Source: Zea mays (Eukaryota; Streptophyta; Magnoliopsida; Poales; Poaceae). From it: 64,000 nucleotides of DNA. Shown here piece after piece: positions 18,509 to 29,741 of the stretch; position 1 is the stretch's first letter; each line of letters begins with the position of its first letter. The notes beneath the pieces are model-generated. The model was not told the DNA's origin. It did no database searches and saw only the letters and a list, made by a program, of their open reading frames with translations. The translations under genes were made by a program, and so were the position numbers. Where the stretch lies: the NCBI RefSeq assembly GCF_902167145.1, contig NC_050098.1, forward strand, positions 84,546,207 to 84,610,206, given 5' to 3'.

Positions 18509-21467
18509 ATGGCCTCGCTGGTTCGTCTCGAGCGTTTCCAGACTGAGGAGGTGCTCGATGTGGTGCACCGCCTGCTCGGATGGACCACGTCAACGTTCGA
18601 CGGGAGGGTCCAGGCCGGCACCACTCCCCTCGGTGACCTCGCCACTGGGGAGTTCGTGCTCTTCGTCTCCTACCTCTCTTGTGGGTTGGCGCTGCTGATC
18701 TCGCCGTTCTTCCTGCTGCTGCTGGAGGAGTTCGGACTCCAGCTCTAGCACCTCACACCCCACTCCATCCTCCAAGTGGCCATCTTCGTCCACCTTTGCG
18801 AGATGTTCGTGGGGGTAGGGGCCTGTACTTCCCTCTTCCACCACTTCTTCATGCTGGTGAGGTCTGGGAAAGGCAAGGACCACCTCGGTGCCTACTATTT
18901 CTAGACGAGGTTAGATCCAACCGTGGCCTACATCGCCACCCTTGGCAGTGTGAGGTGGGAGAACTGGCGCAATGACTGGGTGATCGTCAGTGCTGAGGCC
19001 AACCACCGCCTTGCCCTGCAGAACGACGGACCAAGACTCGACCGGAAGCAATGGAGGGCCAAACCGTCCCTTGCGCCAGAGTTCGAGCCCGTACTGGACA
19101 GGATCAAGGAACTAGCAGCCGGTGGTCTGACCTCGATGCACGTGGTCGGAGATTTCCTGAAGTGCCGAGTCATGCCGTTGCACAGGAGGTCGCGCCTGTG
19201 TTGCTGGTTCACCGGCCCTAGTGACATTGGCAGGATCCAGCGCGGGTCGAGGACCGACCTGTCCTGGGAGAAGCTAGTGGTTTTAGTGAAGGGGATCACT
19301 GGTGAGGCCTTTATCCCCGAATCCTTGATACCTCCCCAGGGCATTCCGTCGCTCTGTGATGATCCAGGGCTGCGGTCGGCGGTGCTGGCCTGGCTGCCGA
19401 CCCTCGATGAGAGCGGCGTGGCGATCCGCCAAACCGGTGGCCGGGACCCCCACCAGGGGATCCATATTCCCGGTGTACCGACCTAAGGTTCCCAGCCCGC
19501 CGATGCGGGCTCCAGAGCTCCCCCCGCGGCCCCCAGCTCCTCGGACAAGGGCAAAGGGGCTGCGGGCGGCTCTTCCTCTCTGGGTGCCACCGGGAGCTCG
19601 GAGGGAGAGAGGCGACACCGACTGCGCCGCACCGACGGGTCTTTCGTCATGGATCCACCCATTGATTCGGACCTCCTTAGAAGCGTCAGAGGATAGCTGG
19701 CGGGGCCGAGGAGGCCGACTCCCAGGCCTAGGGCGAGCAGAGGAGCGTCAGTCCTCCACCACCACCACCATTATACCCGCCACAACCGCCACCACCATCA
19801 GGCTCGCCACCGCCACCCCAGGGGCAGCAGCAGCATCAACAGCAGCAACATGGGCAGCGAACGTCCTGCTTCCAGGGTCGCTGGAAGGTCCAGGGCCCCA
19901 AGTAAGTGTAGCCCTTTTTTATTTCTTCACTGGTCTAGTTATCATGTCAATGGGTATTAACCCATCCTTTGCTCATCAGGGCCTCTTCTCCCTCTACGTC
20001 CAAAGTCGTGCCTCCCTCACCTACGGCTGCTACCGCCGAGACAGTGCCACCGAGCCCCAAGGCTCCAGCTGTGGATCCGGCTGCAGCGGCGCCAACACCA
20101 AGAGGTGCCGCAGCGGCAGAGGGGGTCCCCACTGCCCCGACGGCTGCCACAGCCTCATGCGACTGTGATGTCGTCGAGTACACCGTTGGCAGCGGCAGAG
20201 GAGGCCCTAGCCGCACCCGTCGCCACTATCGAGGCCGACGCAGGGGGCGCATCCAGCTCCAACCCCCCGCCCACTCCGGAGGAGATGGAGGTGATTTTTG
20301 GGTGGCGGCTCCGATCCGATGCTGAGCCAGAAGCGACGTCGATTCCCCTCTCCCGGGTGTTGTCTCACGCCCATCAGGCCCTCCAAGAGACTAGGGTGGC
20401 GATCCTGTAGGAGTGGGAGGCGCTTGAGGCCGAACACCAGCGCCTCAGCGACTAGCGTACCCAGCTGGAGGAGCGCACCAAGGTAGTGTCCTGCCAGTTC
20501 ACCTTCGAGCGGTCCAAGCTTGAGCTGGACTGCAAGGACTACCGAAAGGACCTCCAGAAGGTGTTCGCCCAGGAGCTGGAGGTGACCCGGAAGGAAAAGA
20601 GGATGGCCAAGAAGGAGGTGCACTTGGACTAGAGGGAGGAGGTCATCACGGAGCTCCATGCGAAGCTGAATGCCTACAACAAGATGCTGGAGGAGCACCT
20701 GGACCAGCAGACCGCAGCTGTGGAGAACCTGCGAAAGGTGCAGCAGGGGCTTGATGACAGGGCCAGCAGCATTGCCCTGCCTGAAGAGAGCCTCAAGGAG
20801 AAGGATGCCTCCCTGGATAAGCGGGCGACGGATCTCGCCTGGCAGGAGAAGGACCTCGCTTTCAGGGAGGAAATGCTTGAGAGGCGGGATAAGCTGCTGG
20901 CCGATTATGAGCTCGAGGTGGAGGAGAAGGAGCGGGCGCTGGAGGAGAAGGAGCGGATGCTAGGGGAGCGGGTCCGCCAGTTTGAGGCGGCGCACGCAGC
21001 GCAGGCAGCCCAGGCGACGCAGGTGGCCCCAGGCTCCCAGGCTGTGGAGGCGATGAGGAAGACACTTGAAGATCTCTGGGCGGAGCATCGTGCTGGGGTC
21101 CAACGTATCGCCGCCTGGGCCAGCGTGGCAAGCTCGGTACTGGTGCCGCCGGGGTGAGCCCCATCCCAGTGTCGGAGCAGCCGGCGTCCATCTCCGATGC
21201 GCTCCTGGTGCTGGATTCCGCCGCCGACCGCCTCTAACGCCTGGACTAGATCCTCGACACCTGCCTGGAGGCCGAGGGAAGCAGACTCTGCCGGTCGGTA
21301 ATAGAGTACAGCCTGACGTGCTTCTAGAGCCACGACCCGCCCATCTCCTTGGTGCCGGTGATCGTAGGTCCGATGGCCGACACCGAAGACGCCACCCGGG
21401 AGGGCGTACAAGATGATGTGGGTGCGGTGGCCGAGCGCTTCCAGCAGGATCCCGCTGATGATGAGTA
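18509..21467 (+). pseudogene. Antisense gene of element A (gypsy-type transposon domain plus coiled coil), decayed
   Basis: It runs against gag-pol, as in element G. ATG 18509 starts MASLVRLERFQTEEV. The first part (18509-19486) keeps one frame but has TAG at 18746-18748 and 18902-18904; between and around these stops HLTPHSILQVAIFVHLCEMF and HFFMLVRSGKG resemble the PF04195 domain. An intron is likely at about 19902-19979 (AAGTAAGTG donor, TTTGCTCATCAGG acceptor with a T-rich tract). Beyond it lie an Ala/Pro-rich linker and a coiled coil, clearest at 20684-21157 (EEKERALEEKERMLGERVR), with further TAG codons at 20408, 20453 and 20629 and frame changes. It ends near 21467 with DVGAVAERFQQDPADDE. 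Its product's role is unknown; this copy cannot make a full protein. Confidence 0.68.
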
Positions 21468-22439
21468 GCTAGGTCTGTAGGGAGAAAGCAAGGGTCCCGC
21501 TGGGAAGCGGCTTGTAATATATTTTGATTTTGTAAGATACTTTTAAGTACTACTTATCAAGCAATATTACAACTTATCTGCATGCTACTTTTCCTTTGCT
21601 GTGTGCGTCGTTACCAACTTCTTCCCTGGTACTTGGCCCCCTGGGATGTGGGCTCTACGTGTCGAGGCTAGATGCCAGTATTATTAAGAAGGAATTGGTG
21701 ACATGGCCCCCAGGAGGTAATCTCGACTGGGACCCGGACTTGCACACAGCCTTGGCTAGGAAGTTTTAGTAGTGCACCCATAGGACCCACTAACTGGTAT
21801 CTTTTATCCTTTGATTTACGCAACAGGACCGGCAGGACTTGGCCTAGGAAGCCAAGCCATGTGGTCGGACCCCCTGAATCATAGTTCTAGATACTAGGAC
21901 ACCCATCACAGAGTGGTGGAGTGTGTAGGCTTACGGTACGGGACCAGGCTAAGCGGCTTCATGACTCTGGACCACCCCAGGGGACGTGCGTCCATTCTCT
22001 AGAACTGGACTCCAGGTTTCTGGACCCACAGGGCTATAGTTCCAAATACTAGGATACCCATCGCAGAATGGTGGATCGTGCAGGCTTAGGGTGCGGAACC
22101 AAGCTAAGCGGCTACACAACTCCGGACCACCCCAGGAGACGAGTACCCATTCTCTAGAACTGGCCCCAGGCTGCCGGACCTAGCTACTCAATGCGGATGT
22201 CAGTATACCAGCAAGGGAGGCAAACCGTATGGGTGGGTTAGATAAAAATAATGGTTGTAAATTTAAGCAGAATAAACCATCACAAAGCAAATCCGGGGGG
22301 TGAATATTCTCTTTATAACTTGATATTCATGAGCGTAAACCAACAGATCGGGTTTATGAGGGCGGACCTCACCAAGCTGGCGAACATATATGCGCTACCT
22401 AGTTACAAAGGAAGAAAACTGAATTCCCCAGCTTTGCTT
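21468..22439. other. Spacer of A between antisense gene and pol, with a 155-bp duplication
   Basis: No gene is seen. Two adjacent similar segments, about 21872-22025 and 22027-22180, share ATACTAGGACACCCATC-like, CTAAGCGGCT and CCATTCTCTAGAACTGG blocks at a 155-base step with many differences. This is the same position as the 80-bp array in G. Confidence 0.6.
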
Positions 22440-23741
22440 TTATGGGAAAAACTTACAGAGGTGCTCTATGTTCCAGGGATTGGGCAGAGGCTCTCCTTCA
22501 GCTGTGGCAAGGTGGACACACCCAGGTCGGCACACTTCCGTCACCTTGAAGGGTCCTTCCTAGCTGGGGGAGAGTTTATGGAGCCCTTCTCGGTTCAGTA
22601 CTCGCCTCAGGACTAGGTCCCCGACCCTGAGCTTCCTACTATGCACGAACCGTTGGTGGTAGCGCCTGAGCGCTTGGTTGTACCGTGCATTTCGGATTGC
22701 CGCTTGCCATCTGCGCTCGTCAATGAAGTCCATGTCTTCATGCCGCAGCTGTTCCTGCATAGACTCATCGAAAGCCTGGACCCGTGGGGAGCCCATGATG
22801 ATTTTCGAGGGAAGGCAGGCTTCGGCCCCGTAGACCAGGAAGAACGGGGTCTCCCCGGTAGCTCGGCTGGGTGTTGTCCGGTTCCCCCATAGCACGGACG
22901 GAAGCTCACTGACCCAATTCGTACCATGGTTCTTCAAGCAGTCGTAGGTGCGTGTCTTGAGTCCCTTGAGGATACCTGCATTTGCCCTTTCCACTTGGCC
23001 ATTACTCCTGGGATGAGCCACGGACGCGAAGCAGAGCTGGGTGCCGATGCCCTCGCAATACTCCTAGAAGATCCAACTTGTAAACTGGGTTCCGTTGTCC
23101 ATAATGATACGGCTTGGGACCCCAAATCTACAGACAATGGACTTGAGGAAGGTGACAGCGGCACCCTGGGTGATGTTGACAACAGGGGTGGCCTCTGGCC
23201 ACTTGGTGAACTTGTCGATGGCGACGAAGAGGGACCGGTACCCGCCGATGGCCCTGGGAAATGGTCCCAGGTTATCCATCCCCCATACGACGAATGGCCA
23301 GGAGGGCGGAATCATCTGTAGAACCTGAGCTGGTGTGTGTATCTGCTTTGCGTGGAATTGACACGCCTCGCAGGACTTTACCATCTCAGCTGCATCCTTG
23401 AGAGCGGTTGGCCAGTAGAAGCCATGCCGGAAGGCCTTACTGACAAGTGTGCGGGATGATGAATGGCTTCCGCACCCTCCTCCATGGATCTCCGTGAGCA
23501 ACTCACGGCCCTCCTCCTAGGTAATGCACCACATGTGAATGCCATTGGTGCCGCAACGATAGAGATCCCCTTCCACCACCGCATAGCGTTTAGCCAACCG
23601 CACTATGCGCTCTGCGGACACATGGTCTTCAGGAAGGATATTCTCCTTCAGGTAGTCCTGGATCTCAGAGATCCATGCATTGGGACCACTCTGAGATATT
23701 GACTGCGGCGCTAAGGGGGTTGCAGGGCCCCCCTGTAGCAC
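22440..23741 (-). pseudogene. pol: Integrase region of element A
   Basis: It is read in a different frame from the upstream pol (frame change near 23.7 kb). The H-H-C-C zinc site (EIHGGGCGSH to SCEAC, about 23500-23370) and the catalytic residues are visible: D in WGMDNLGPF, D in IIMDNGTQF and E in NGQVERANA. In-frame TAGs interrupt at 23515-23517, between WIF and EYCEG (23061-23063) and before EGPFKV (22557-22559). The C-terminal part ends ...NIEHLCKFFP at TAA 22440. The frame family would cut and join element DNA to the chromosome; this copy is dead because of the stops. Confidence 0.82.
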
Positions 23742-24378
23742 ACACAGCCTTCGGTGGGTTCTGGGATGCCACCAGGACCGCTAGCTTCGAGGTACTAGTC
23801 TCACCGCCTTCGCCCAGTTTGGCAGGCTGGGCGGTGGGTCTCAGCAGCCGTCTTTCGAAGACACCCTCGGGCATGAGTGCCCAAGTTGATGCCTTCATGG
23901 AGAGGTCATCTACCGCCGAGTTGTCAGCCCGTGGGACATGCTGTAGTTCTAGGGCTGTGAAGTCTTTCTCCAGTTTTCTCACGTGGAGAAGGTAGGCTGC
24001 GAGCCTGGGCTCGTTGCAGCTACACTCCCCGCGGACATGCTTGATGATCAGCTGGGAGTCTCCCTTCACCAGGAGTTATCGAATCCCCAGGGATAGGGTC
24101 ACCGACAAGCCGAAGATCAGTGCCTTGTACTTTGCCATGTTGTTGGTGGCCTTGAACTCAAGGTGCACCATGTACTTCACTTGATCTCCGCTTGGGTCGA
24201 TGAGGACCACCCCGGCACTGCCAACTTGTTGGCGGGTGGATCCATCGAAGTAGAGCGTCTAGTGGGGCTCGGTGAAGACCGGACCCCTGGGCTCCACAGG
24301 TGTGGGGTTCGAATCGGGGTCCAGACCCCCAGAGACACTTGGGGGAGGCGTCCACTCCACAATGAAGTCAACTAGGAC
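23665..24378 (-). pseudogene. pol: Second RNase H region of element A
   Basis: After a TAG at 24376-24378 the frame goes on through TLYFDGSTRQ (metal-binding D kept), NNMAKYKAL (the usual acidic residues of this block are K here, as G to A changes would give) and VKGDSQLII (D kept). TAG codons also lie near 24258 and 24079. The reading ends in the Leu/Ala-rich linker toward integrase, at the frame change. This second RNase H is a Tat-lineage mark also found in G. Confidence 0.72.
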
Positions 24379-25545
24379 CTAGATCTTTACGGCGTGGCAA
24401 GGTTGGAAGTCTAGCTGGAACTTAGCGAGCTCCGCGGCCCAGTTGGCGATGTTGCCTGTGGCATTAGAGTTATGGAGGATGGCCCTTAACGGAAAGGAAG
24501 TCACCACCACAACCATGTGCGCCTGGAAATAGTGGCGCAGCTTCCTGGACGCGACAAGCACATCATAGAGGAGCTTATGCATCTCAAGGTACCTGGTTTT
24601 TGCCTCATGAAGGACCTCGCTTACGTAGTAGACCGACCTCTGGACTGTCCGGACTCCTGCAACTGGTCTCGAGTCCTCTGGTTCCTGGCCTTCTAGTGCC
24701 GTTCTTTCGATGACTAGCACCATGCTTACCACTTCTGCGGCCACCGCGATGTATAAATACAGCGGCTCCCCTGGCTCCGGAGCTACCAGTATTGGCAGGG
24801 ACACCAGGTGCTGCTTCAACTCCAGGAAGTCTTGTTCCGCCTCTTTGTTCCAAGAGAAGGGCCCGGACTTCCGCAACAGCTTGAAGAAAGGCAGCGCCCT
24901 CTCAGCCAGCCTCGAAATGAAGCGGCTAAGGGCGGCTAATGACCCCGTAAGTTTCTGGACGTTCTTGATACGGGCCGGAGGCCTCATTGCCTCAATCGCT
25001 TTGATCTTCTCCAGGTTTGCTTCAATGCCCCGGTACAAAACCAGGAACCCCAGCAACTTCCCAGTGGAGACACCAATAACGCATTTGTCCGGGTTTAGCT
25101 TTGTGCGGGTTGCCCATAGCTTGTCGAAGACTAGGGTTAAGTCTTCCACTAGGGTTGACCCTCTCTTAGTCTTGACCACGATGTCATCGATGTAGACTTC
25201 CACTTTGTCCCTAATTCGGTCCCTGAAAGTCTTACTCATCGCCCGCACGAATGTCGGCAAGGCGTTTTTCAGACTGTAAGGCATAACAACATTGCAGTAA
25301 AGCCCGTCCACTGTTACAAAAGCGGTATGCTTCCTATCTTCCCTAGACATATGGATTTGATGGAAACCAGAGTAAGCATCTAGGAACGACAATAGGTCGC
25401 ACCCGGAGGTAGAATCCACGATTTGATCTATACGTGGAAGTGGATACAGGTCCTTGGGACAGGCCTTGTTTAGGCTGGTGTAGTCGATGCACATCTGAAG
25501 CTTACCATTCACTTTGGGGATGATGACTGGGTTGGCCAGCCTCAC
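24379..25545 (-). pseudogene. pol: Reverse transcriptase and first RNase H of element A
   Basis: A 388-codon open stretch. It begins with RLANPVIIPKVNGKLQMCIDYTSLN (RT fingers), then the palm with LLSFLDAYSGFHQI and the YIDDIVVKTK box (about 25170-25200), the thumb, and a first RNase H whose usual YTDAS-type motif reads LYIAVAAEV, so it is probably inactive, as in G. Upstream the same frame carries on to 25776 with a stop at about 25616 (SVE*QDF) and one at 25774-25776. The RT itself is unbroken. Known role: copying element RNA into DNA. Confidence 0.82.
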
Positions 25546-25776
25546 TGGGTGATGAACCTCTTCAATGAAGCCAGCGTCTAGCAGCTTCCGAACCTCCTTT
25601 CGAATGAAGTCTTGCTACTCGACGGACTGTCTACGAGGCTTCTGACTCACTGGCCTGGCGTCGGGGTTGATGTTCCGATGGTACTCGATCACCTCCCTAG
25701 GGATCCCAGGCATATGCGATGGCTCCCATGCGAACACGTCGGCATTTGCCTGGAGGAAGGCGATGAGCGTGAGTTC

Positions 25777-26600
25777 TTATTTTTCACCCAGATCACCCGC
25801 AATGCGAGTGGTCTGGGTGGAATCCGCAGTAAGCCGGATGGCTTTAACGGGGACACCATCTACCCCGGATGGTTGCACCTTTGGCACCTTGGGGAGCGCC
25901 TTGGTACCGGAGGTTGAGGGGTTCCCCCCTCCGTCATTCGGGCGAGCAGTCTCCGCCGCCCGGGCGTGCAGCTTCTCTACGACCACAAGCGCGGCGGTGT
26001 GATCGCCCCGCACGGTGAGGACCCCGGTTGGAGACGGCATCTTGAGGACCAAATACCCGTAGTGGGCAATGGCCATGAACCGATATAGGGCCGGCCTGCC
26101 GATGATGGCATTGAAGGGGAGGTTAACCTCCACGATGTCGAACACGACGTTCTCCGTGCGGAAGTTCTCCTCGGTCCCGAATGTAACTGGGAGTGCAATG
26201 CTTCCAAAGGGATACACCAGCTGTGGGCCCACTCCGGAGAATGGGCAAGAGGGTCCCAGACGGGACCCCAGGATCTGCAACTGTTTGAATGCAGCATGGC
26301 TGATGACGTTGAGGCCAGCCCCTCCATCAATCAACACATGGTGCAGCCGCATATTAGCGATGACAGGGGCAGTGATGAGTGGTAGCACACCGGCCCCTGC
26401 CATGTTGTCGGGGCAGTCGGATGCCCCGAACGAGATGGTGGTGCTCCTCCATCGTTGATGTGGAGCAGCCTTCGAGACCACTGGAGTCGCCGACAGGACC
26501 TCGCGGCGCAGGGACTTGACGTTCCTGTGGGAGGTGAGCTCCCAGCTCCCACTGTACATGATGTACAGCTTCTTGCGGCTGTCGTTGTCATCCTCGGAGT
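25777..26600 (-). pseudogene. pol: Protease region of element A
   Basis: It is in frame with gag upstream and RT downstream. The active-site block reads HVLIDGGAGLNVISHAAF (about 26270-26340), the DGG-type variant typical of many plant gypsy elements in place of DSGAS. AIIGRPALYRF further on matches the ILGMNWL-like second block. The region ends at a TAA (25774-25776) before the RT connection. It would release mature Gag and Pol proteins. Confidence 0.72.
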
Positions 26601-28194
26601 CGGAATCTCCAGTGAAGACGTCCTTGAGGTCCCCCTCGGGTGACTGATACCCGAGTTCTCGTTCTCCCGTGGCCACCTCGCCGTCGTCGACCCGCTCCTT
26701 ACCAGGCCGGCGACGGGGTGGGGAGCCGTCCTTGGACGACTGCTCGCATCGCTCACTAACGTGCTTCGCGAGCTTGATCATCTCGCGACACTCTGAGGCG
26801 CTGTGGCAAGCGTTGGGGTGCACGGGGAATGAGCCGGTGTTGCCTCCCTGTGGCCGGGGGCGCTTGTTGCGCTCGCTCTAGCCCCCAGTCGTGGCTGCGA
26901 CAATCGGAGCGGCAGACTGCGGCTTCTGATGGCCGTGGTTCTTCTTCTTCTTTTTGCCGTCCTGGGTGACGGCGCCGGAGCCTCCCATCTGGGCAACTCC
27001 GGTCTATGGCGCCAAGTGCCATGCACGGCCCTCGGCAGCTCTGGCGCACTTGTCGGCCAGAGTGAAGAGAGTGGAGACAGTTTCCACGTCGTGCGTGGCT
27101 AACTTCTCTAACATATTTTCATCACGTACCCCCTGGCGGAAAGCAGTGATGATGGAAGCATCTGATATACGAGGTATGCCTTGTACCTTGGTGAAGCGGG
27201 AGATGAAGGCCCGGAGAGTTTCTCTGGGCTCCTGCCTCACTGCGTGGAAGTGAGCCTCCACGCCATGCTGCTGGTAAGCACTGGCGAAGTTTGCCGTGAA
27301 CCGCACGTAGAGCTCTTCCCAGGAGTAGATCAATCCTGGGGAAAGGTTCATGAGCCAAGTCTGGGCCAGCCTAGACAAGGCAACATGGAAGTATGTCGCC
27401 ATTGCGGTGGTGTCTCCACCGGCTGCCGTAATGGCGGTGACATAAACCTGCAAGAATTCTGACGGATTTGACGTACCGTCGTACTTCTCTAGTAGGTGCG
27501 GCTAGAACTTGGATGGCCAAGTAGCCGCACGGAGATGGTCCGCCAGCGTGGCGCAGCCCACGCAGGCCAATGGGACACCCGCTTGGATCCGGGCGCCCGT
27601 TGTAGTCTGTGGTGCTACCGTAGCAAAGCCGTAGTCGAGGTTGCGACCCTCGACGTTTTGTCGGCGCTCACACGCCCTCTCTAGAGAGATGCGGGCATCC
27701 TCACCCGCACGTCTGTGGTTGAGTTCTGTCCGCAGGTCATTAGACCTCTCCAGAGAAACTAGAGCATCCTCGCCTGCTCGCCGGCGGTTGAGCTCCGCCC
27801 GCAGGTCCTTAGTCGGCACGGCCCTCACCGAGGGGGAGCGCACCGATGCCGACGCCTCATGTTGAGGCCGGTATGACCGAGGCCTGGCCCTGGTTGAGCC
27901 AGAGTGCGCCATGCCGAGTAAGCGGTCGATGTCGTCGTGCCACTGCTTCATGGCCCCCGATGAGGCTGTAGAGCTAGGAGGGTGACGCAGCAGTTCCCTG
28001 GATGCAGACAGCGCCCCTAGCGCTTCCCTAGATGCCCTGGATGTTTGCGCGGGAGTGTGCTGCCGCGCTGAGTGCACAGCAGCCGCTGCACCAGGCGCAG
28101 GGAGGTTGGTGGTCCGAGGTGTGGAAGAGGCAGCCTCCTCCTCCAGCATGAAGTCCTTGGGCATGAAATATTGGTGCTCGACGATGTGGACCAT
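26600..28194 (-). pseudogene. gag: Gag of element A, with stops
   Basis: The start chosen is ATG 28194 (MVHIVEHQYFMPKDF), 58 bases after the PBS; the frame is open further up into the LTR but without a better start. The N-terminal third has two copies of an RRRAGEDA-type repeat (near 27700-27800: LNRRRAGEDALVSLER and LNHRRAGEDARISLER). A TAG at 27499-27501 interrupts the frame just before the Gag core (27004-27453: YVTAITAAGGDTTAMATYF, WLMNLSPG, ETLRAFISRF). Another stop lies at 27001-27003 and another near 26879, before HPNACHSASECREM, the metal-knuckle-like part. All these parts are in one frame. Confidence 0.82.
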
Positions 28195-28240
28195 GATGTC
28201 GAGCGGAAGAACAAGCAAAAATTCAAAGCCTAAGCCCCTA

Positions 28241-28252
28241 CCTGGCGCGCCA
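28241..28252 (-). other. Primer binding site of element A
   Basis: On the minus strand TGGCGCGCCAGG, two bases inside the 5' LTR end (CTTCGACA). It has the TGGCGC core common in Tat-lineage elements; tRNA not assigned. Confidence 0.7.
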
Positions 28253-28254
28253 AA

Positions 28255-29427
28255 TGTCGAAGAGGAAATCTCTGGCCAGGTGGCGGAATGCACCCGCCCT
28301 AAATCCTAAGATGAGGAGGGGCCTAAGCGTTTTGCCTGTTAGGTGGAAACGCGAAGAACACAAGAACACATAAGGATTTAGAGTGGTTCGGGCCGCAAGA
28401 GCGTAATACCCTACTCCACTGTGTGATGTATTGAGCTTGAGAGCTTGTATGAACTTGTGAGTCTGAGAGTCTAAGTGTGTTCGTCTTGTAACGTTGCGTG
28501 CCTCCCCTTTTATAGCTAAAGGGGGGCACGTACAAGGGTGCTGAGCCCCGACATGCGGGCTCAGGGACATAACGGATGTAATACTTGGAGCAACTAATGC
28601 TGGTCACCAGCGCAATCTCCTTGTGCCCTGATATCTGCGGTCTGCGTAGCATTGGCGTGCAGCGGAAGCTTCCCTGGCAACGTACGAGTGATGATGAGCT
28701 CAGTGCACTCGTCAGCACGGGCGTACTGCCTTCCAACGGAATGGACAGGCACACCGCCTATGGGACGGTCTGGTCACCGCCTGCCAGTGGAGTGGACAGG
28801 GCACATTAAATGCCAAGGTGGCACATCCCTGCCAGTGGAATGGACAAGGCTCATTAAATGCTGAGGCGGTACATCGCCTGTCAGCGGGACGGACAGGCGG
28901 CGCGCCTTATCCGCAATAAATGCAGGGGCTACATAACCCGGAGGCCTTACGTCAGGCTCCGCCCGCCGGCTTACGTCACACGCAGTAGGCCTCGTGGCAG
29001 CATCGGGTCTCCGCCCGGGCGGGGAGCAGTGGCGCAAGCGGATAGGTCCGCATCGTGTCGTCACCGGACCCCTGCCTAGGTCCTGTCCAAGGCTTGTGCA
29101 TGTTCTGTCTTGGGGCCTTGCTGTGCTTGGCCCGGACCCTGCACAAGGGGGGTTCGGGGCCCGTTCCAGGTGTCCGGGCACGCCCGTGGAGATTCTGGAC
29201 CTTACTCGGAGGTCCGGTCTATACGTACAGGGGTCCGGCACTTCCCCATGGGGGTCCGGACCCACTGTTGATACCCTGGAGCATATTGTCTTTTCTGGCC
29301 ACGTGGCGACCCGGGAGTCGACCACGTGGTGGGGTCGGGCGCTGTTTACCACGGGACTAGAGGTAGCCGCATGGGCACCGCGCCTTCACACAGTATTAAG
29401 GGGTACCCCTGTTTCAGGGTACCGACA
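28255..29427 (-). repeat. 5' LTR of element A
   Basis: 1173 bp; on the minus strand TGTCGGTACCCTGAAAC to CTTCGACA. It contains the TATA box at 28508-28514 and many short GGTCCGG/CCGGACC blocks around 29050-29270. Its part from 28692 on was included in the tandem duplication and reappears at 35659-36394. Confidence 0.94.
28508..28514 (-). promoter_or_regulatory. TATA box of the A 5' LTR
   Basis: TATAAAA within AGCTATAAAAGGGGAGG on the minus strand. It lies in the 291-bp segment that the 3' LTR lacks. Confidence 0.75.
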
Positions 29428-29741
29428 AAGCTAATTACCAAAGCCAGAGCCATGATAGCACTCGTGGTTGCACTGTTATCCTGGGTGGTCACTCCATGTT
29501 CCAATTAATATGAAATAATCTTGTTTAACCATCGGGTTAACACCATAATACTAATTTCATTTCTGAAACATTAATATCAATAATGAGTGACATCAAAATT
29601 ATCAAGTTGAGTGGTAGCACAAATTGGCAAAGCATAGTATTTTTTCCAGGGTAATAAAGGAATAAAGTTGGTAAATCTAGGAAATCCTTAATTAGGCAAA
29701 TCCCATCAAATTATGCAATATATCCAAAAAGTAAACATTAT
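29428..29741 (-). repeat. Element E: continuation of the LTR between A and C
   Basis: No gene. It starts with the AAGCT duplication of A and ends with ATTAT (29737-29741), the likely target site of element C. It carries on the E LTR from 17015. The duplicated copy is 36395-36708. Confidence 0.65.

Larger units (their letters stand above)
17016..29427 (-). mobile_element. Element A: old Tat-lineage Ty3/gypsy element with antisense gene
   Basis: 12,412 bp, minus strand, with LTRs at 28255-29427 (5', 1173 bp) and 17016-17897 (3', 882 bp) and an AAGCT target duplication. Order on the minus strand: LTR, TGGCGCGCC-type PBS, gag, protease, RT, two RNase H regions, integrase, antisense gene (plus strand), LTR. 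Gag-pol is in one frame up to about 23.7 kb but is broken by at least seven stops and one frameshift. The LTRs differ at many positions and by a 291-bp gap. The layout matches element G, but the sequences are clearly another family. I do not give a family name. Confidence 0.9.

Noticed and set aside
22251..22616. Plus-strand 121-codon ORF
   Set aside because: Its right half is the complement of the A integrase end; no independent evidence of a gene.
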